From: Pseudochelatococcus sp047501465
GTDB lineage: Bacteria; Pseudomonadota; Alphaproteobacteria; Rhizobiales; Beijerinckiaceae
Reading direction: 5' to 3'
Assembly (NCBI RefSeq): GCF_047501465.1
Contig: NZ_JAZDRL010000001.1
Coordinates: forward strand, 186,001-250,000
Length of the DNA stretch: 64,000 nt
Below the pieces are notes generated by a model that was not told the origin of the DNA, made no database searches, and saw only the letters and a list, made by a program, of their open reading frames with translations. Within the stretch, counting starts at the first letter, position 1; each line of letters begins with the position of its first letter. Position numbers and translations under genes: made by a program. This document shows, piece after piece, positions 1 to 8,261 of this stretch.

Positions 1-105
1 ACGCGCTACTGCGTCCGCAAACATCGCCGGAATTGAGGAAAAGCGGTCCGGATCGATCGTTTTCGACGTATTCGTTGGATAATGGTCAAACCAGATCGGC
101 TTCAT
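1..105 (-). CDS. fadD: Long-chain acyl-CoA ligase, N-terminal fragment (cut by window edge)
   Basis: Only the first 35 codons lie in the window; the reading frame is still open at base 1. It begins MKPIWFDHYP and continues with TIDPDRFSSIPAMFADAVAR, which is like the N-terminus of AMP-forming long-chain fatty-acid-CoA ligases. The start is the ATG at 103-105, preceded by a GGGGAGA ribosome binding site. Such enzymes activate imported fatty acids with ATP and CoA, which fits fadL directly upstream on the same strand and the beta-oxidation operon beyond it. The AMP-binding motifs fall outside the window, so the assignment rests on the N-terminus and the neighbours. Confidence 0.6.
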   Translation of the reverse strand, partial: MKPIWFDHYPTNTSKTIDPDRFSSIPAMFADAVAR

Positions 106-175
106 GGCGTTCTCCCCAAAACGCAGGGGGCGCCGATTGATCCGTGCCTTCTCCTGCAGGTCCATAAATGAATAG

Positions 176-209
176 CCCGGCGGCCTGTTTTCAAGCCGCC
201 GGGTTTTTT
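176..209 (+). terminator. GC-rich hairpin followed by T6, between fadL and fadD
   Basis: A 9-bp stem, CCCGGCGGC / GCCGCCGGG, with a 10-base loop is followed on the plus strand by TTTTTT. Both flanking genes are on the minus strand, where the hairpin follows the fadL stop codon but is trailed only by a loosely T-rich stretch. It may act as the fadL terminator or attenuate read-through into fadD. Confidence 0.5.
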
Positions 210-213
210 AAGT

Positions 214-1506
214 TTACTGGAAGATAGCGACTGGCTTCTTCGGATCATCCCATGCGTAACGCATGCCGACTGAAACGATATCAGCCGATGGCTTCAGGCT
301 TGCCACGAAGGGCAGGCCAACGTAGTCAGGATGGCCGGGTACGATACGGATCGGTGCCGACTTCACGAAAAGATGCGCATAGGACACATCAAACGTGAGC
401 TTGTCATCCCAACGATAGGATGCGCCAAGCGACGTCCAGAGGCGGTTTGCATCAGGAATACGCACGTTACGCACGCTGTCGGAAATTGGCGACCACTCGA
501 GACCCAGACCTGCGCGCAGGGTAAGCTCTTCCGTTGCTGCGTATTCCGCACCAAGGCTTGCGTACCAGCCGTCCTTGTAGTCAAACTTCAAGGCGGTTGC
601 TGGCAGACCGGTGATCTGGTTGGTCACAGCAATACGGCCCAAACGGCTCCAGTTGGTCCATTCCAGACCACCGAGCACTTTCCACTTGTCGTTGATCTTC
701 TGCGTGATGCCCAAGGTCAACACTTCTGGCAGGTTGACCTTTGCGCGCACAGGGATTGAGATGCCTGGGCGAGGAGCCAGTGTGCCATCAAGTTCATGAT
801 GGATGCTTGAACGGTAGCCAAGACCAATTACCGTGCCAGCGAGCGGAGTAATCGTTGCACCGAGGGTGTAACCGACGCCCGTATTCTCGCCTTCAAGGTT
901 CACATTGGTTGCACCGAAAGCAACGCCTGATGCCTGACGCAGTGTCACATCAAGATACTGGATCTGCATGCCGGCACCGAGCGACAGCCACTCGTTGACT
1001 TTGTAACCAACCATCGGGTTAGCGTTGAAGGACATAACCTTCGACGTACGACCGTAAACCTGGCCAGCCCAGTTCTGGTTTGGCTTCGTTACGAAACCGT
1101 ATGGCGTGTTGGTCGATAGACCGAGCCAGAGGCTATCATTCAGCTGAAGAGCCGAGGAGCTATAAGGCAATACGCCTGCCTGGCTGATATTGCCGGATCC
1201 AACAGGAACGCCGCCAACTGCACGGACGGTCCCGAGGGTGCGTGCGTCAGGCTTGATCTTTGACTGAGGCGCTACCAGCGTGAGGCCGCTTTCGAACGTC
1301 AGGCCGGGGTTCATGGTGATGGTTGCCGGGTTCCAGAAAATGGACGACAGACCACCAGAACCTGCGCCAACACCAGCGAAGGATGCACCAAGACCGCGCG
1401 TGCTCTGCTCACGCAGGGCAAAAGAGCCTGCGCTAGCGGATGAGGCGATAGCAATAAGCGAAGCAGAGACGGCAAGCACACCGGCAAGCCGCATGGGCGT
1501 ATTCAT
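214..1506 (-). CDS. fadL: FadL-family outer-membrane fatty-acid transport protein
   Basis: A 430-residue outer-membrane beta-barrel of the FadL/TodX (OmpP1) family, which takes hydrophobic substrates such as long-chain fatty acids across the outer membrane. The start at 1506 is chosen over an ATG 18 codons upstream because GGGAGG precedes it and a clean signal peptide follows (MRLAGVLAVSASLIAIASSASA). The mature N-terminus GSFALREQSTRGLGASFAG and the SSIFWNPAT segment are the family's plug signatures. The C-terminus ends in alternating beta strands. It sits just upstream of a fadD-like gene and next to a full beta-oxidation operon, so fatty acids are the likely substrate. A role in aromatic hydrocarbon uptake cannot be excluded from sequence. 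Confidence 0.9.
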   Translation of the reverse strand: MNTPMRLAGVLAVSASLIAIASSASAGSFALREQSTRGLGASFAGVGAGSGGLSSIFWNPATITMNPGLTFESGLTLVAPQSKIKPDARTLGTVRAVGGVPVGSGNISQAGVLPYSSSALQLNDSLWLGLSTNTPYGFVTKPNQNWAGQVYGRTSKVMSFNANPMVGYKVNEWLSLGAGMQIQYLDVTLRQASGVAFGATNVNLEGENTGVGYTLGATITPLAGTVIGLGYRSSIHHELDGTLAPRPGISIPVRAKVNLPEVLTLGITQKINDKWKVLGGLEWTNWSRLGRIAVTNQITGLPATALKFDYKDGWYASLGAEYAATEELTLRAGLGLEWSPISDSVRNVRIPDANRLWTSLGASYRWDDKLTFDVSYAHLFVKSAPIRIVPGHPDYVGLPFVASLKPSADIVSVGMRYAWDDPKKPVAIFQ

Positions 1507-1622
1507 ATAATCCTCCCAAAAACAATTAATCATGGCGCTTTTATAGCGCTCCTGACTCAAATCTCACATGACATATTTGTATGATCAATCGCAATATGTG
1601 CCATGCAAGGAAGTTGTGCACT

Positions 1623-1937
1623 TCAATCATCACCTTGAAGCAAGCTGACGAGTTTGAGAGCTACGCCCTGTGAGCCTTCAACTTTTAGCCGCCCCGTAGA
1701 ATAGGCGATCAACGGGTTTAGTTTCCCGTCGATCAGTTTTTGGAGGTTGTCTGAAGAAAGCTTTACGGTGGTATCGGCCTCTTCGCCTCCCTCTTCCACA
1801 CTCACTCCACCATCGCCATCAGCGATAGTGATCGTGTCGTCGGAGTCTGTCAGTGCAACTACTATGCGGTAGCCAAACTTATCGACTTTGCCGACGCGTG
1901 CTTTGATGGCGTCGATGAGATCTTGTGTTTCCACCAT
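1623..1937 (-). CDS. SCP2 sterol-binding domain protein
   Basis: A 104-residue stand-alone SCP2 domain. The sequence has the alternating charged and hydrophobic pattern of the family, with ADTTVKLSSDNLQKLIDGKL and the C-terminal GRLKVEGSQGVALKLVSLL characteristic of the lipid-binding fold. There is no signal peptide, so it is cytoplasmic. It is the last gene of the minus-strand run fadA - fadN - fadE - SCP2, beginning 29 bases after the dehydrogenase stop codon. The position suggests it binds or shuttles acyl-CoA or hydrophobic acyl intermediates for the pathway; that role is inferred. The start codon is preceded by an AAGGAAAAG-type site. Confidence 0.85.
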   Translation of the reverse strand: MVETQDLIDAIKARVGKVDKFGYRIVVALTDSDDTITIADGDGGVSVEEGGEEADTTVKLSSDNLQKLIDGKLNPLIAYSTGRLKVEGSQGVALKLVSLLQGDD

Positions 1938-1966
1938 AATGCTTTTCCTTTTTTAATTTTTTATTA

Positions 1967-3757
1967 TTAGAACAGGTCTTCGCCCAGCGCCATTGTCGAC
2001 GCTTTACCACTCTTGATGGCGGCCCAGAGTGCACCTGTCTGTGGCAGCAGACGATCCATGTAGAACCGCGCCGTTACCAGCTTTGCCTCATAGAAGGCTG
2101 CATCTTCCTTGGCTGTTTCGCGCTTTTCAAGAGCAATCTTAGCCATGCGCGCCCACATGAAGCCAAGTGCTACAAGGCCAAACAAGCGCAAGAAGTCAGT
2201 TGCTGCCGCGCCTGCCTCTTCTGGATCACGCATGCCGGTGGCAGCCACGTGGCCGGTTGCCTGTTGTAGTATGCCAAATGACTTGGCTAGTGGAGCAACA
2301 AAATCAGCCATTGCTTCGTCTTCAAGATTTTCATCAATGAAGGCAAGAACCGGATGGAAGAATGTGCGCAATGGACGACCCATGTTCGACGACATCTTGC
2401 GGCCAACGAGGTCTAGCGCCTGAATGCCGTTCGTGCCTTCATAGATCTGTGCGATACGCGCATCGCGCACGTACTGCTCCACACCGTGTTCACGGATGTA
2501 GCCGTGACCGCCATAGGTCTGGACAGCAAGGTTCGCCACCTCGAATCCGAGATCGGTAAACAGCGCCTTCACGATTGGCGTCATAAGCGCGACGCGATCT
2601 TCAGCCGCGGCACGAACGACTGGATCAGGCGAGAGCTCTTGCTCGTCAAGCGCGCGTGCAACCCAGCCGCACAGTGCGCGGCAACCTTCGGTGTAGGCGC
2701 GTGCTGTCATCAGCATGCGGCGCACGTCAGGGTGAACGATGATCGGATCTGCTGGCTTGTCAGGATGTTTCGTGCCCGAAAGCGAGCGACCCTGCACACG
2801 GTCCTTCGCGTAAGCGACAGCCGCCTGATAAGCTGCTTCTGCAATGCCAAGGCCCTGCGTACCCACAGACACGCGCTCGCTGTTCATCATTGTGAACATG
2901 GCGCGCATGCCTTTGTGTGGTTCGCCAACAAGCCAGCCTGTGGCGTCATCAAAGTTGATCTGGCATGTAGCTGATGCCTTGATGCCCATCTTGTGCTCAA
3001 TACCCGCGCAGCTTACGCCATTGCGTTGACCGAGGCTTCCATCAGCCTTGGGCAGGAACTTCGGCACAAGGAACAAGCTGATGCCCTTCACACCTTTAGG
3101 TGCATCCGGAAGCTTGGCCAGTACGAGATGGATGATGTTCTCGGTGAGATCATGTTCACCTGCCGAGATAAAGATCTTGGAGCCTGTGAGTTTGAAGCTG
3201 CCGTCTTCATTGGGGATGGCGCGCGTACGCAGCAGGCCCAGATCCGTGCCGCAATGGGCTTCGGTCAGGCACATCGTGCCGCTCCAGGTGCCTTCAACCA
3301 TTTTGGGCAGATAAGTGTCCTTCAGCTCTTCCGAACCATGGCTCTTGATTGCGAGATATGCGCCATGTGTCAGGCCGGGGTAGAGACCGAATGACAGGTT
3401 TGAGGAGCAGATCATTTCTTCAACGAGCTTGTAAACGCTCGCAGGAATGCCCTGACCGCCATAAGCTGGATCGCTCGCAGCCGAGATCCATCCATTCGTG
3501 CAGAATTCGTCGTAGGCCTGCTTGAAGCCTTCTGGTGTGCGCACCACACCGTTTTCCCAATGACAACCTTCAAGGTCGCCACTAGCGTTCAATGGGCCAA
3601 GCACGCTTTCGGTAAAGCTTGAGGCCTGCTCAAGAATATCATCGATCAGATCAGCAGACAGTTCGCTCTGCCCTTCGAGGGCAGTCAATTCTTCGCTGCC
3701 GTGGAGTTCGTGAATGACGAACTTCATGTCCCGTACTGGGGCCTTATAAACCTGCAT
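1967..3757 (-). CDS. fadE: Acyl-CoA dehydrogenase (FadE-like, long form)
   Basis: A FAD-dependent acyl-CoA dehydrogenase of 596 residues, catalysing the first oxidation of beta-oxidation. It has the usual N-terminal helical, central beta (MCLTEAHCGTDLGLLRTRA) and C-terminal helical domains, plus an extra C-terminal domain of about 130 residues typical of the roughly 600-residue bacterial FadE-like enzymes. The catalytic glutamate is in RIAQIYEGTNGIQALDLVGR. The start at 3757 is preferred over an in-frame start 11 codons upstream because GGGAGGAAG lies 6 bases before it. It lies between the multifunctional FadN-like gene and the SCP2 gene in the same operon. Chain-length preference cannot be read from the sequence. 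Confidence 0.92.
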   Translation of the reverse strand: MQVYKAPVRDMKFVIHELHGSEELTALEGQSELSADLIDDILEQASSFTESVLGPLNASGDLEGCHWENGVVRTPEGFKQAYDEFCTNGWISAASDPAYGGQGIPASVYKLVEEMICSSNLSFGLYPGLTHGAYLAIKSHGSEELKDTYLPKMVEGTWSGTMCLTEAHCGTDLGLLRTRAIPNEDGSFKLTGSKIFISAGEHDLTENIIHLVLAKLPDAPKGVKGISLFLVPKFLPKADGSLGQRNGVSCAGIEHKMGIKASATCQINFDDATGWLVGEPHKGMRAMFTMMNSERVSVGTQGLGIAEAAYQAAVAYAKDRVQGRSLSGTKHPDKPADPIIVHPDVRRMLMTARAYTEGCRALCGWVARALDEQELSPDPVVRAAAEDRVALMTPIVKALFTDLGFEVANLAVQTYGGHGYIREHGVEQYVRDARIAQIYEGTNGIQALDLVGRKMSSNMGRPLRTFFHPVLAFIDENLEDEAMADFVAPLAKSFGILQQATGHVAATGMRDPEEAGAAATDFLRLFGLVALGFMWARMAKIALEKRETAKEDAAFYEAKLVTARFYMDRLLPQTGALWAAIKSGKASTMALGEDLF

Positions 3758-3827
3758 CTTCTTCCTCCCGGATGAAGTGCCTGCCGTCACTTCAGGACAG
3801 CAGGCATTTTTCTCTTTAATGGACGGA

Positions 3828-6170
3828 TCAGTTTCTGAGCGGCTTGCCGGTCAATAGCATGTTCTCGATGCGCGCCAGCGTTCCTGCAGAGCGGGCAAGG
3901 CGCATGAACACCTCGCGTTCTTCCCTCAGCACATCCTTTTCAGATGTTGGCGCTGTGGGATCGGTGTTGCCACCAGACAGTACCTCCGCAAGACCGGTCG
4001 AGACCACAAGGTCATAATCGGTTGCGATGCCGCGCTTATGGAAACTCTCCGCCGCCATCACCATCGCTGTCTTGCCAGATGGACCAGGAAGCGTGATTTC
4101 AACGCGCTCAGGTGCAACGTAGCCTTCGACCAGCTCAAGCGCGCGCGCTTTTGCATCGGCCAGGAGACGATCACGATTCATGGTAATGCGATCACCTTCA
4201 CGCATGATCAGCATCTCACGAGCCTGCGCTGCCGATCTCGAAACGGTCGCCGTGGAGACCATTTCGAAGACCTTTGCAGCAGCTGGCATCGGACCACGTG
4301 GCAGCTTGCCGATGGTGGACCAGCGGTGCAGCATTTCCTTACAGCCGCCCCAAGCTGGTACAAGGCCCACGCCGCATTCCACGAGTCCCGTGTAGGTCTC
4401 GGCATGTGCCTGTACTGCATCAGAATGCAGCAACAGCTCACAACCGCCACCCAGCGCCATGCCCGACGGAGCGCTCACGACAGGGAAGGGGGAGTGCTTC
4501 AAGGCACCATAGACCTGCTGACCGGTTGCAACGAGCTTGTCGATCTCACCCCATGCCGCGATATTCGCCGCAAAGAGAGCAAGGCCCAGGTTCGCGCCAA
4601 CAGAGAAGTGCTTGCCTTCGTTGTAGATCACGAGTGCCTTGTAGCTCTTCGTCACCAGCTTGATGGTACGGTCGAGCGCATCGAGCACTTGATCGTCGAG
4701 GGAATTGCCCTTCGAGGTGGTCTCGAAGCACACTACACCATCGCCCAGATCCCAGACCGAGGCTGCGCCTGTCTTGAGAACAGGTTTGCTCTTGCGCTTG
4801 ATGTCCTCCAACAGGATCACGCCTTCAGCGCGCACCACATCGTGGTATTCGCCATCAAGCCCGAAGAACTGCAGCTGACCATTCTCAACGCGGTAGAATT
4901 TGCGATCGCCGATCTTTTCCAGGATCGGTGGCACATGAGCGCCTTCCGCCTTCAGACGGTCAACGAGCCATGATGCGCCAACCTTATCGATGAGCGCAAA
5001 CGGGCCATCTTTCCAGTTGTAACCAAGGCGCATGGCTTCATCGATTGCCACGATGTCATCAGCCGCTTCCGGCACAAGACGTGCAGCATAAGCGAGCGTA
5101 CGGCCCATTACGCGCCATGCGTAATCGCCAACAGGGCCCGGTGTGTTGAACAGTGCGCGCAGATCGCGGCCTGCTTCCTTCAGCGCCTCAGTGTCAGGCT
5201 TGCGCGAGGTGCGGTAGGTGCCTGATGCAAGATCAAGCGTTTCCTTAACCCGGCCACCGTCCGTCTTGTTCAGGCGATAGAAGCCGCCCTTGCCCTTACG
5301 ACCCGTGTAGCCATCCTCGATCATGCGCTTGATCAGCGGCAGATCGCGGTTGAGCACATGGAACGCATCGTCCTTTGGCAGACTGCCAGCGAGGCTTGCA
5401 TTGATATGCGGCATCAGATCGATACCAACGAGATCGGCAAGGCCGAAAATGCCGGTCTTCGGAATGCCGAACGGACGCCCCATGATCGCATCAGCATCTT
5501 CAATGGCCATGCCAAGATCTGATGCTTCCACGACACCAGCCTGGATCCAGTAGATACCAAGACGGTTGGCGATGAAGCCGGGGCTGTCCTTGCAGTTAAC
5601 GATGGACTTGCCGAGGTTCACATCAGCAAAGCGCGATACACGTGCAACCTGTGCCGCATCCGTATCCTTGCCAGCGACAACCTCAAGCAACCGCATGTAC
5701 CGTGGTGGATTGAAGAAGTGCGTGATCAGGAAGTTCTTGCGGAAAGACTCGGAAGTGCCTGCCACCAGATCATTCAGCGGAATCGTCGACGTGTTCGACG
5801 ACACAGCCGTGCCGGGGCGCGCCACAGCCTCGATCTTCTTGTAGAGCGCTTGCTTGATGTCGAGGCGTTCAATCACGGCCTCGATCACCCAGTCGCACTC
5901 ATCGATCTTGATGAGATCATCATCGATGTTGCCTGCCTCGATCAGCTTGGCTGCACGATCCGACATCAATGGTGCCGGATCGGTTTTCTTCAGGCGCTCG
6001 ATAGCAGCGCGCGCAATGGCGCTGCGGTCGCCACCTTCAGCAAGGTTTGGCGGCACGATATCGAGCAGCAGAACTGGCAGGCCAGCATTGGCAACCTGTG
6101 CGGCAATGCCTGCACCCATCACGCCAGCGCCGATAACGGCGACTTTCTTGATTGCGTTCTGCTCGGTCAT
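3828..6170 (-). CDS. fadN: 3-hydroxyacyl-CoA dehydrogenase / enoyl-CoA hydratase fusion (FadN type)
   Basis: A 780-residue multifunctional beta-oxidation enzyme. The N-terminus carries the NAD-binding 3-hydroxyacyl-CoA dehydrogenase domain (KKVAVIGAGVMGAGIAAQVA, residues 8-27), then its C-terminal helical domains. The second half is a crotonase-fold enoyl-CoA hydratase (HFSVGANLGLAL and SGMALGGGCELLLHSD oxyanion-hole segments). This order, dehydrogenase first, is that of Bacillus FadN (YusL) and opposite to E. coli FadB/FadJ. The start at 6170 overlaps the thiolase stop as TAATG, implying translational coupling. With the adjacent thiolase and dehydrogenase it makes a complete cycle. The symbol is given by architecture; local annotation may say fadB or fadJ. 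Confidence 0.9.
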   Translation of the reverse strand: MTEQNAIKKVAVIGAGVMGAGIAAQVANAGLPVLLLDIVPPNLAEGGDRSAIARAAIERLKKTDPAPLMSDRAAKLIEAGNIDDDLIKIDECDWVIEAVIERLDIKQALYKKIEAVARPGTAVSSNTSTIPLNDLVAGTSESFRKNFLITHFFNPPRYMRLLEVVAGKDTDAAQVARVSRFADVNLGKSIVNCKDSPGFIANRLGIYWIQAGVVEASDLGMAIEDADAIMGRPFGIPKTGIFGLADLVGIDLMPHINASLAGSLPKDDAFHVLNRDLPLIKRMIEDGYTGRKGKGGFYRLNKTDGGRVKETLDLASGTYRTSRKPDTEALKEAGRDLRALFNTPGPVGDYAWRVMGRTLAYAARLVPEAADDIVAIDEAMRLGYNWKDGPFALIDKVGASWLVDRLKAEGAHVPPILEKIGDRKFYRVENGQLQFFGLDGEYHDVVRAEGVILLEDIKRKSKPVLKTGAASVWDLGDGVVCFETTSKGNSLDDQVLDALDRTIKLVTKSYKALVIYNEGKHFSVGANLGLALFAANIAAWGEIDKLVATGQQVYGALKHSPFPVVSAPSGMALGGGCELLLHSDAVQAHAETYTGLVECGVGLVPAWGGCKEMLHRWSTIGKLPRGPMPAAAKVFEMVSTATVSRSAAQAREMLIMREGDRITMNRDRLLADAKARALELVEGYVAPERVEITLPGPSGKTAMVMAAESFHKRGIATDYDLVVSTGLAEVLSGGNTDPTAPTSEKDVLREEREVFMRLARSAGTLARIENMLLTGKPLRN

Positions 6171-7306
6171 TATACGCGCTCCAGAACAGTAGCGATGCCC
6201 TGACCGCCGCCGATGCACTGCGTTGCAAGTGCATAGCGCTTGCCTTCACGCTGCAGCAAGCTTGCAGCCTTACCCGTGATGCGCGCACCGGTTGCGCCAA
6301 GCGGATGCCCCAGAGCAATCGCGCCACCATCGATGTTGACGGTCTCTTCGCGGATGCCGAGTTCCTTCATGCAAGCAAGTGCCTGGCTGGAGAAAGCTTC
6401 GTTGAGCTCAACGATATCGATGTCATTGATGGTGATGCCTGCGCGCTGCAATGCCTTGCGGCTTGCTGCAACCGGGCCAATGCCCATAACCTCTGGTTCG
6501 CAACCAGCTACAGCCACACTGCGCACGTAAGCGAGAATTGGCAGGCCATGCTTGCGGGCGTAATCTTCGCTGGCGACGAGAACAGCAGATGCACCATCAG
6601 TCAACGGTGAGGATGTGCCAGCGGTTACCGTGCCGTTCTGATCGAATGCAGGCTTCAGGCCAGCAAGTGCTTCAGCGGTGGTGTCAGGGCGTGGGCAGCC
6701 ATCACGATCCACCATGCCCTTGCCGGTGTCGATAGCGATGATTTCATCCTTGAAGCGACCAGCGGCCTGCGCTTCTGCCGTCAGACGCTGGCTGCGCAGA
6801 GCGAATGCTTCCTGCGCTTCACGGCTGATATCCCAACGCTTCGCAACGTTTTCAGCGGTGTCGCCCATGCCGAGCAGTGCGCCTGGATACAACTTGGTGA
6901 ACGCGGGGTTTGGCATTGGGTTGAAGCCCATCATCGGCACGCGTGACATGCTCTCAACGCCAGCGGCAATGAATGCCTCGCCAGCGCCAAGCTGGATCTG
7001 GCCAGCTGCGATGTGGATCGACTGCATCGACGAACCGCAGTAGCGGTTGACGGTAAGTCCTGCAACAGAAAGCGGAAGACCAGCAAGCAGACCAACGACG
7101 CGGCCGATGTTGAAGCCCTGCTCACCTTCCGGGAAAGCGCAGCCCATGATCAGGTCTTCGATCTCGGAGGCATCGATCTTGGTGCGCTCAACGAGGCCAC
7201 GAACAACCTGAGCCGCGAGATCATCAGGGCGCACACGCACGAGATCTCCCTTGCGGGCAAGCCCGAACGGCGAACGGACATAGCCGGCGATGACGACATT
7301 CTTCAT
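6170..7306 (-). CDS. fadA: Acetyl-CoA acyltransferase (3-ketoacyl-CoA thiolase)
   Basis: A 378-residue thiolase that would cleave 3-ketoacyl-CoA with CoA in the last step of beta-oxidation. The acylated cysteine is Cys90 in VNRYCGSSMQSIH; the C-terminal residues are His in ALGHPLGATGARI and Cys364 in ATQCIGGGQGIA. The start is preceded by GGGAGAG. It is the first gene of the minus-strand operon, and its TAA overlaps the ATG of the FadN-like gene. The region upstream (7307-7485) separates it from the MerR regulator gene and carries several small inverted repeats that could be its promoter and operators. Confidence 0.93.
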   Translation of the reverse strand: MKNVVIAGYVRSPFGLARKGDLVRVRPDDLAAQVVRGLVERTKIDASEIEDLIMGCAFPEGEQGFNIGRVVGLLAGLPLSVAGLTVNRYCGSSMQSIHIAAGQIQLGAGEAFIAAGVESMSRVPMMGFNPMPNPAFTKLYPGALLGMGDTAENVAKRWDISREAQEAFALRSQRLTAEAQAAGRFKDEIIAIDTGKGMVDRDGCPRPDTTAEALAGLKPAFDQNGTVTAGTSSPLTDGASAVLVASEDYARKHGLPILAYVRSVAVAGCEPEVMGIGPVAASRKALQRAGITINDIDIVELNEAFSSQALACMKELGIREETVNIDGGAIALGHPLGATGARITGKAASLLQREGKRYALATQCIGGGQGIATVLERV

Positions 7307-7362
7307 TGACGTTGCTCTCCCAAATGCAGGCAGACAAACAGAATTTCTGCCGATTGTTATAT

Positions 7363-7429
7363 TGCTGGAAAACCAGCAGTGATTGCATTTTCAAACCAAA
7401 CGCACGTTATTTTGCATTCAGAAAATGCA
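7363..7429. promoter_or_regulatory. Inverted repeats upstream of the fadA operon
   Basis: The 179-bp gap between fadA and the MerR gene holds TGCTGG-AAAA-CCAGCA (7363-7378), a separated perfect pair TGCATTTTC (7384-7392) and GAAAATGCA (7421-7429), and TGCATT-N5-AATGCA (7413-7429). The palindrome in front of the MerR gene is not repeated here. Which of these, if any, is an operator cannot be decided by eye. Confidence 0.35.
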
Positions 7430-7485
7430 TCAACTCAATAGTTTAGGGGCAAAATGCGATACATATATCGGCTTTTCCCCACCTC

Positions 7486-7947
7486 TTAAACAGCCTTGCG
7501 GCCATTCTGGGTTTCGAAGGTTGCCATCGCATCACGTGCTAGTTTTTCGATGGCATCAAGTTCGGTAAGCGCTTCATCCAGGGCTAGGCGCTGCTCCATG
7601 AGTTGTGTCCTGCGTAGGGACACGCGCTCAATGAGTAAACGCAACTGCTCCCGTTGGGTTTTATCGATGTCGTAGAGATCGAGGTATTCCTGGATCTCCC
7701 GCAGCGAGAACCCTAACCTTTTCGCACGCAAGATGATGATCATTCGGGCGCGGTCGCGGTTGGAGTAGATGCGCTTGTTTCCGGCACGGCGCGGTGAAAT
7801 TAATCCCCTGTCTTCATAAAAGCGCAGGGTACGCGCTGTCACACCAAGCTCGCGGCCGAGCTCCGTGACGGAATAAAGCTGATCAACCTGCCCGCCCAAA
7901 TCCTCGCTCCCGGCTCGTGTCAACGAGACGGTTTTTGCAGTCGTCAT
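7486..7947 (-). CDS. MerR-family transcriptional regulator of the fatty-acid operon
   Basis: A 153-residue MerR-type regulator. Residues about 24-90 form the winged helix-turn-helix (YSVTELGRELGVTARTLRFY, then EDRGLISPRRAGNKRIYS), followed by a long coiled-coil dimerisation helix. There is no cysteine-rich metal-binding tail, so it is not a metal sensor of the MerR/CueR kind. MerR regulators without metal sites control branched-chain and fatty-acid catabolism in proteobacteria (the LiuR group), and this gene sits immediately upstream of the fadA operon on the same strand. A perfect palindrome in a 17-bp promoter spacer ahead of it suggests autoregulation. The effector is unknown; an acyl-CoA is a reasonable guess. 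Confidence 0.85.
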   Translation of the reverse strand: MTTAKTVSLTRAGSEDLGGQVDQLYSVTELGRELGVTARTLRFYEDRGLISPRRAGNKRIYSNRDRARMIIILRAKRLGFSLREIQEYLDLYDIDKTQREQLRLLIERVSLRRTQLMEQRLALDEALTELDAIEKLARDAMATFETQNGRKAV

Positions 7948-8088
7948 TTCGGCGGATCCTGTGGCTCATCGCGTTCATCCTCCCTGATGAAACGGCCGCT
8001 TATTGCGTGCCGTTACGGTGCGCTGCGGGTCGTTATCGACCTCATTAATTGCACTCCAGAGGGTAGGCTTTCACCTTTCCCTTTACAA

Positions 8089-8116
8089 GTCATACTTGAC
8101 GTATACGTCATATGCA
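8089..8116 (-). promoter_or_regulatory. Promoter of the MerR gene with palindromic operator in the spacer
   Basis: On the minus strand TTGCAT and TATGAC are separated by 17 bases, and the spacer contains the perfect 14-bp palindrome TGACGTATACGTCA (8097-8110). MerR regulators typically bind dyads between -35 and -10. The surrounding 314-bp gap (7948-8261) has no gene and also has to hold the promoter of the divergent gene at 8262. Confidence 0.55.
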
Positions 8117-8261
8117 ATACCAATCTATAGAGGCGCCTTTGGAAAGCCGTGCATCACGATTTTAATACCGGTCAACCGGGCTTAATGAAAAAACCGTCAG
8201 TTAACACTTTGCGTGGAAAAGTGTTTGGCATCATAACAAGTTAGGGAATGGAGCGCGTAGT

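Noticed and set aside
4038..4973. Plus-strand open frame of 311 codons inside the fadN-like gene
   Set aside because: It is antisense to a clear enzyme domain; composition follows the opposite-strand codon pattern and no family is recognisable.
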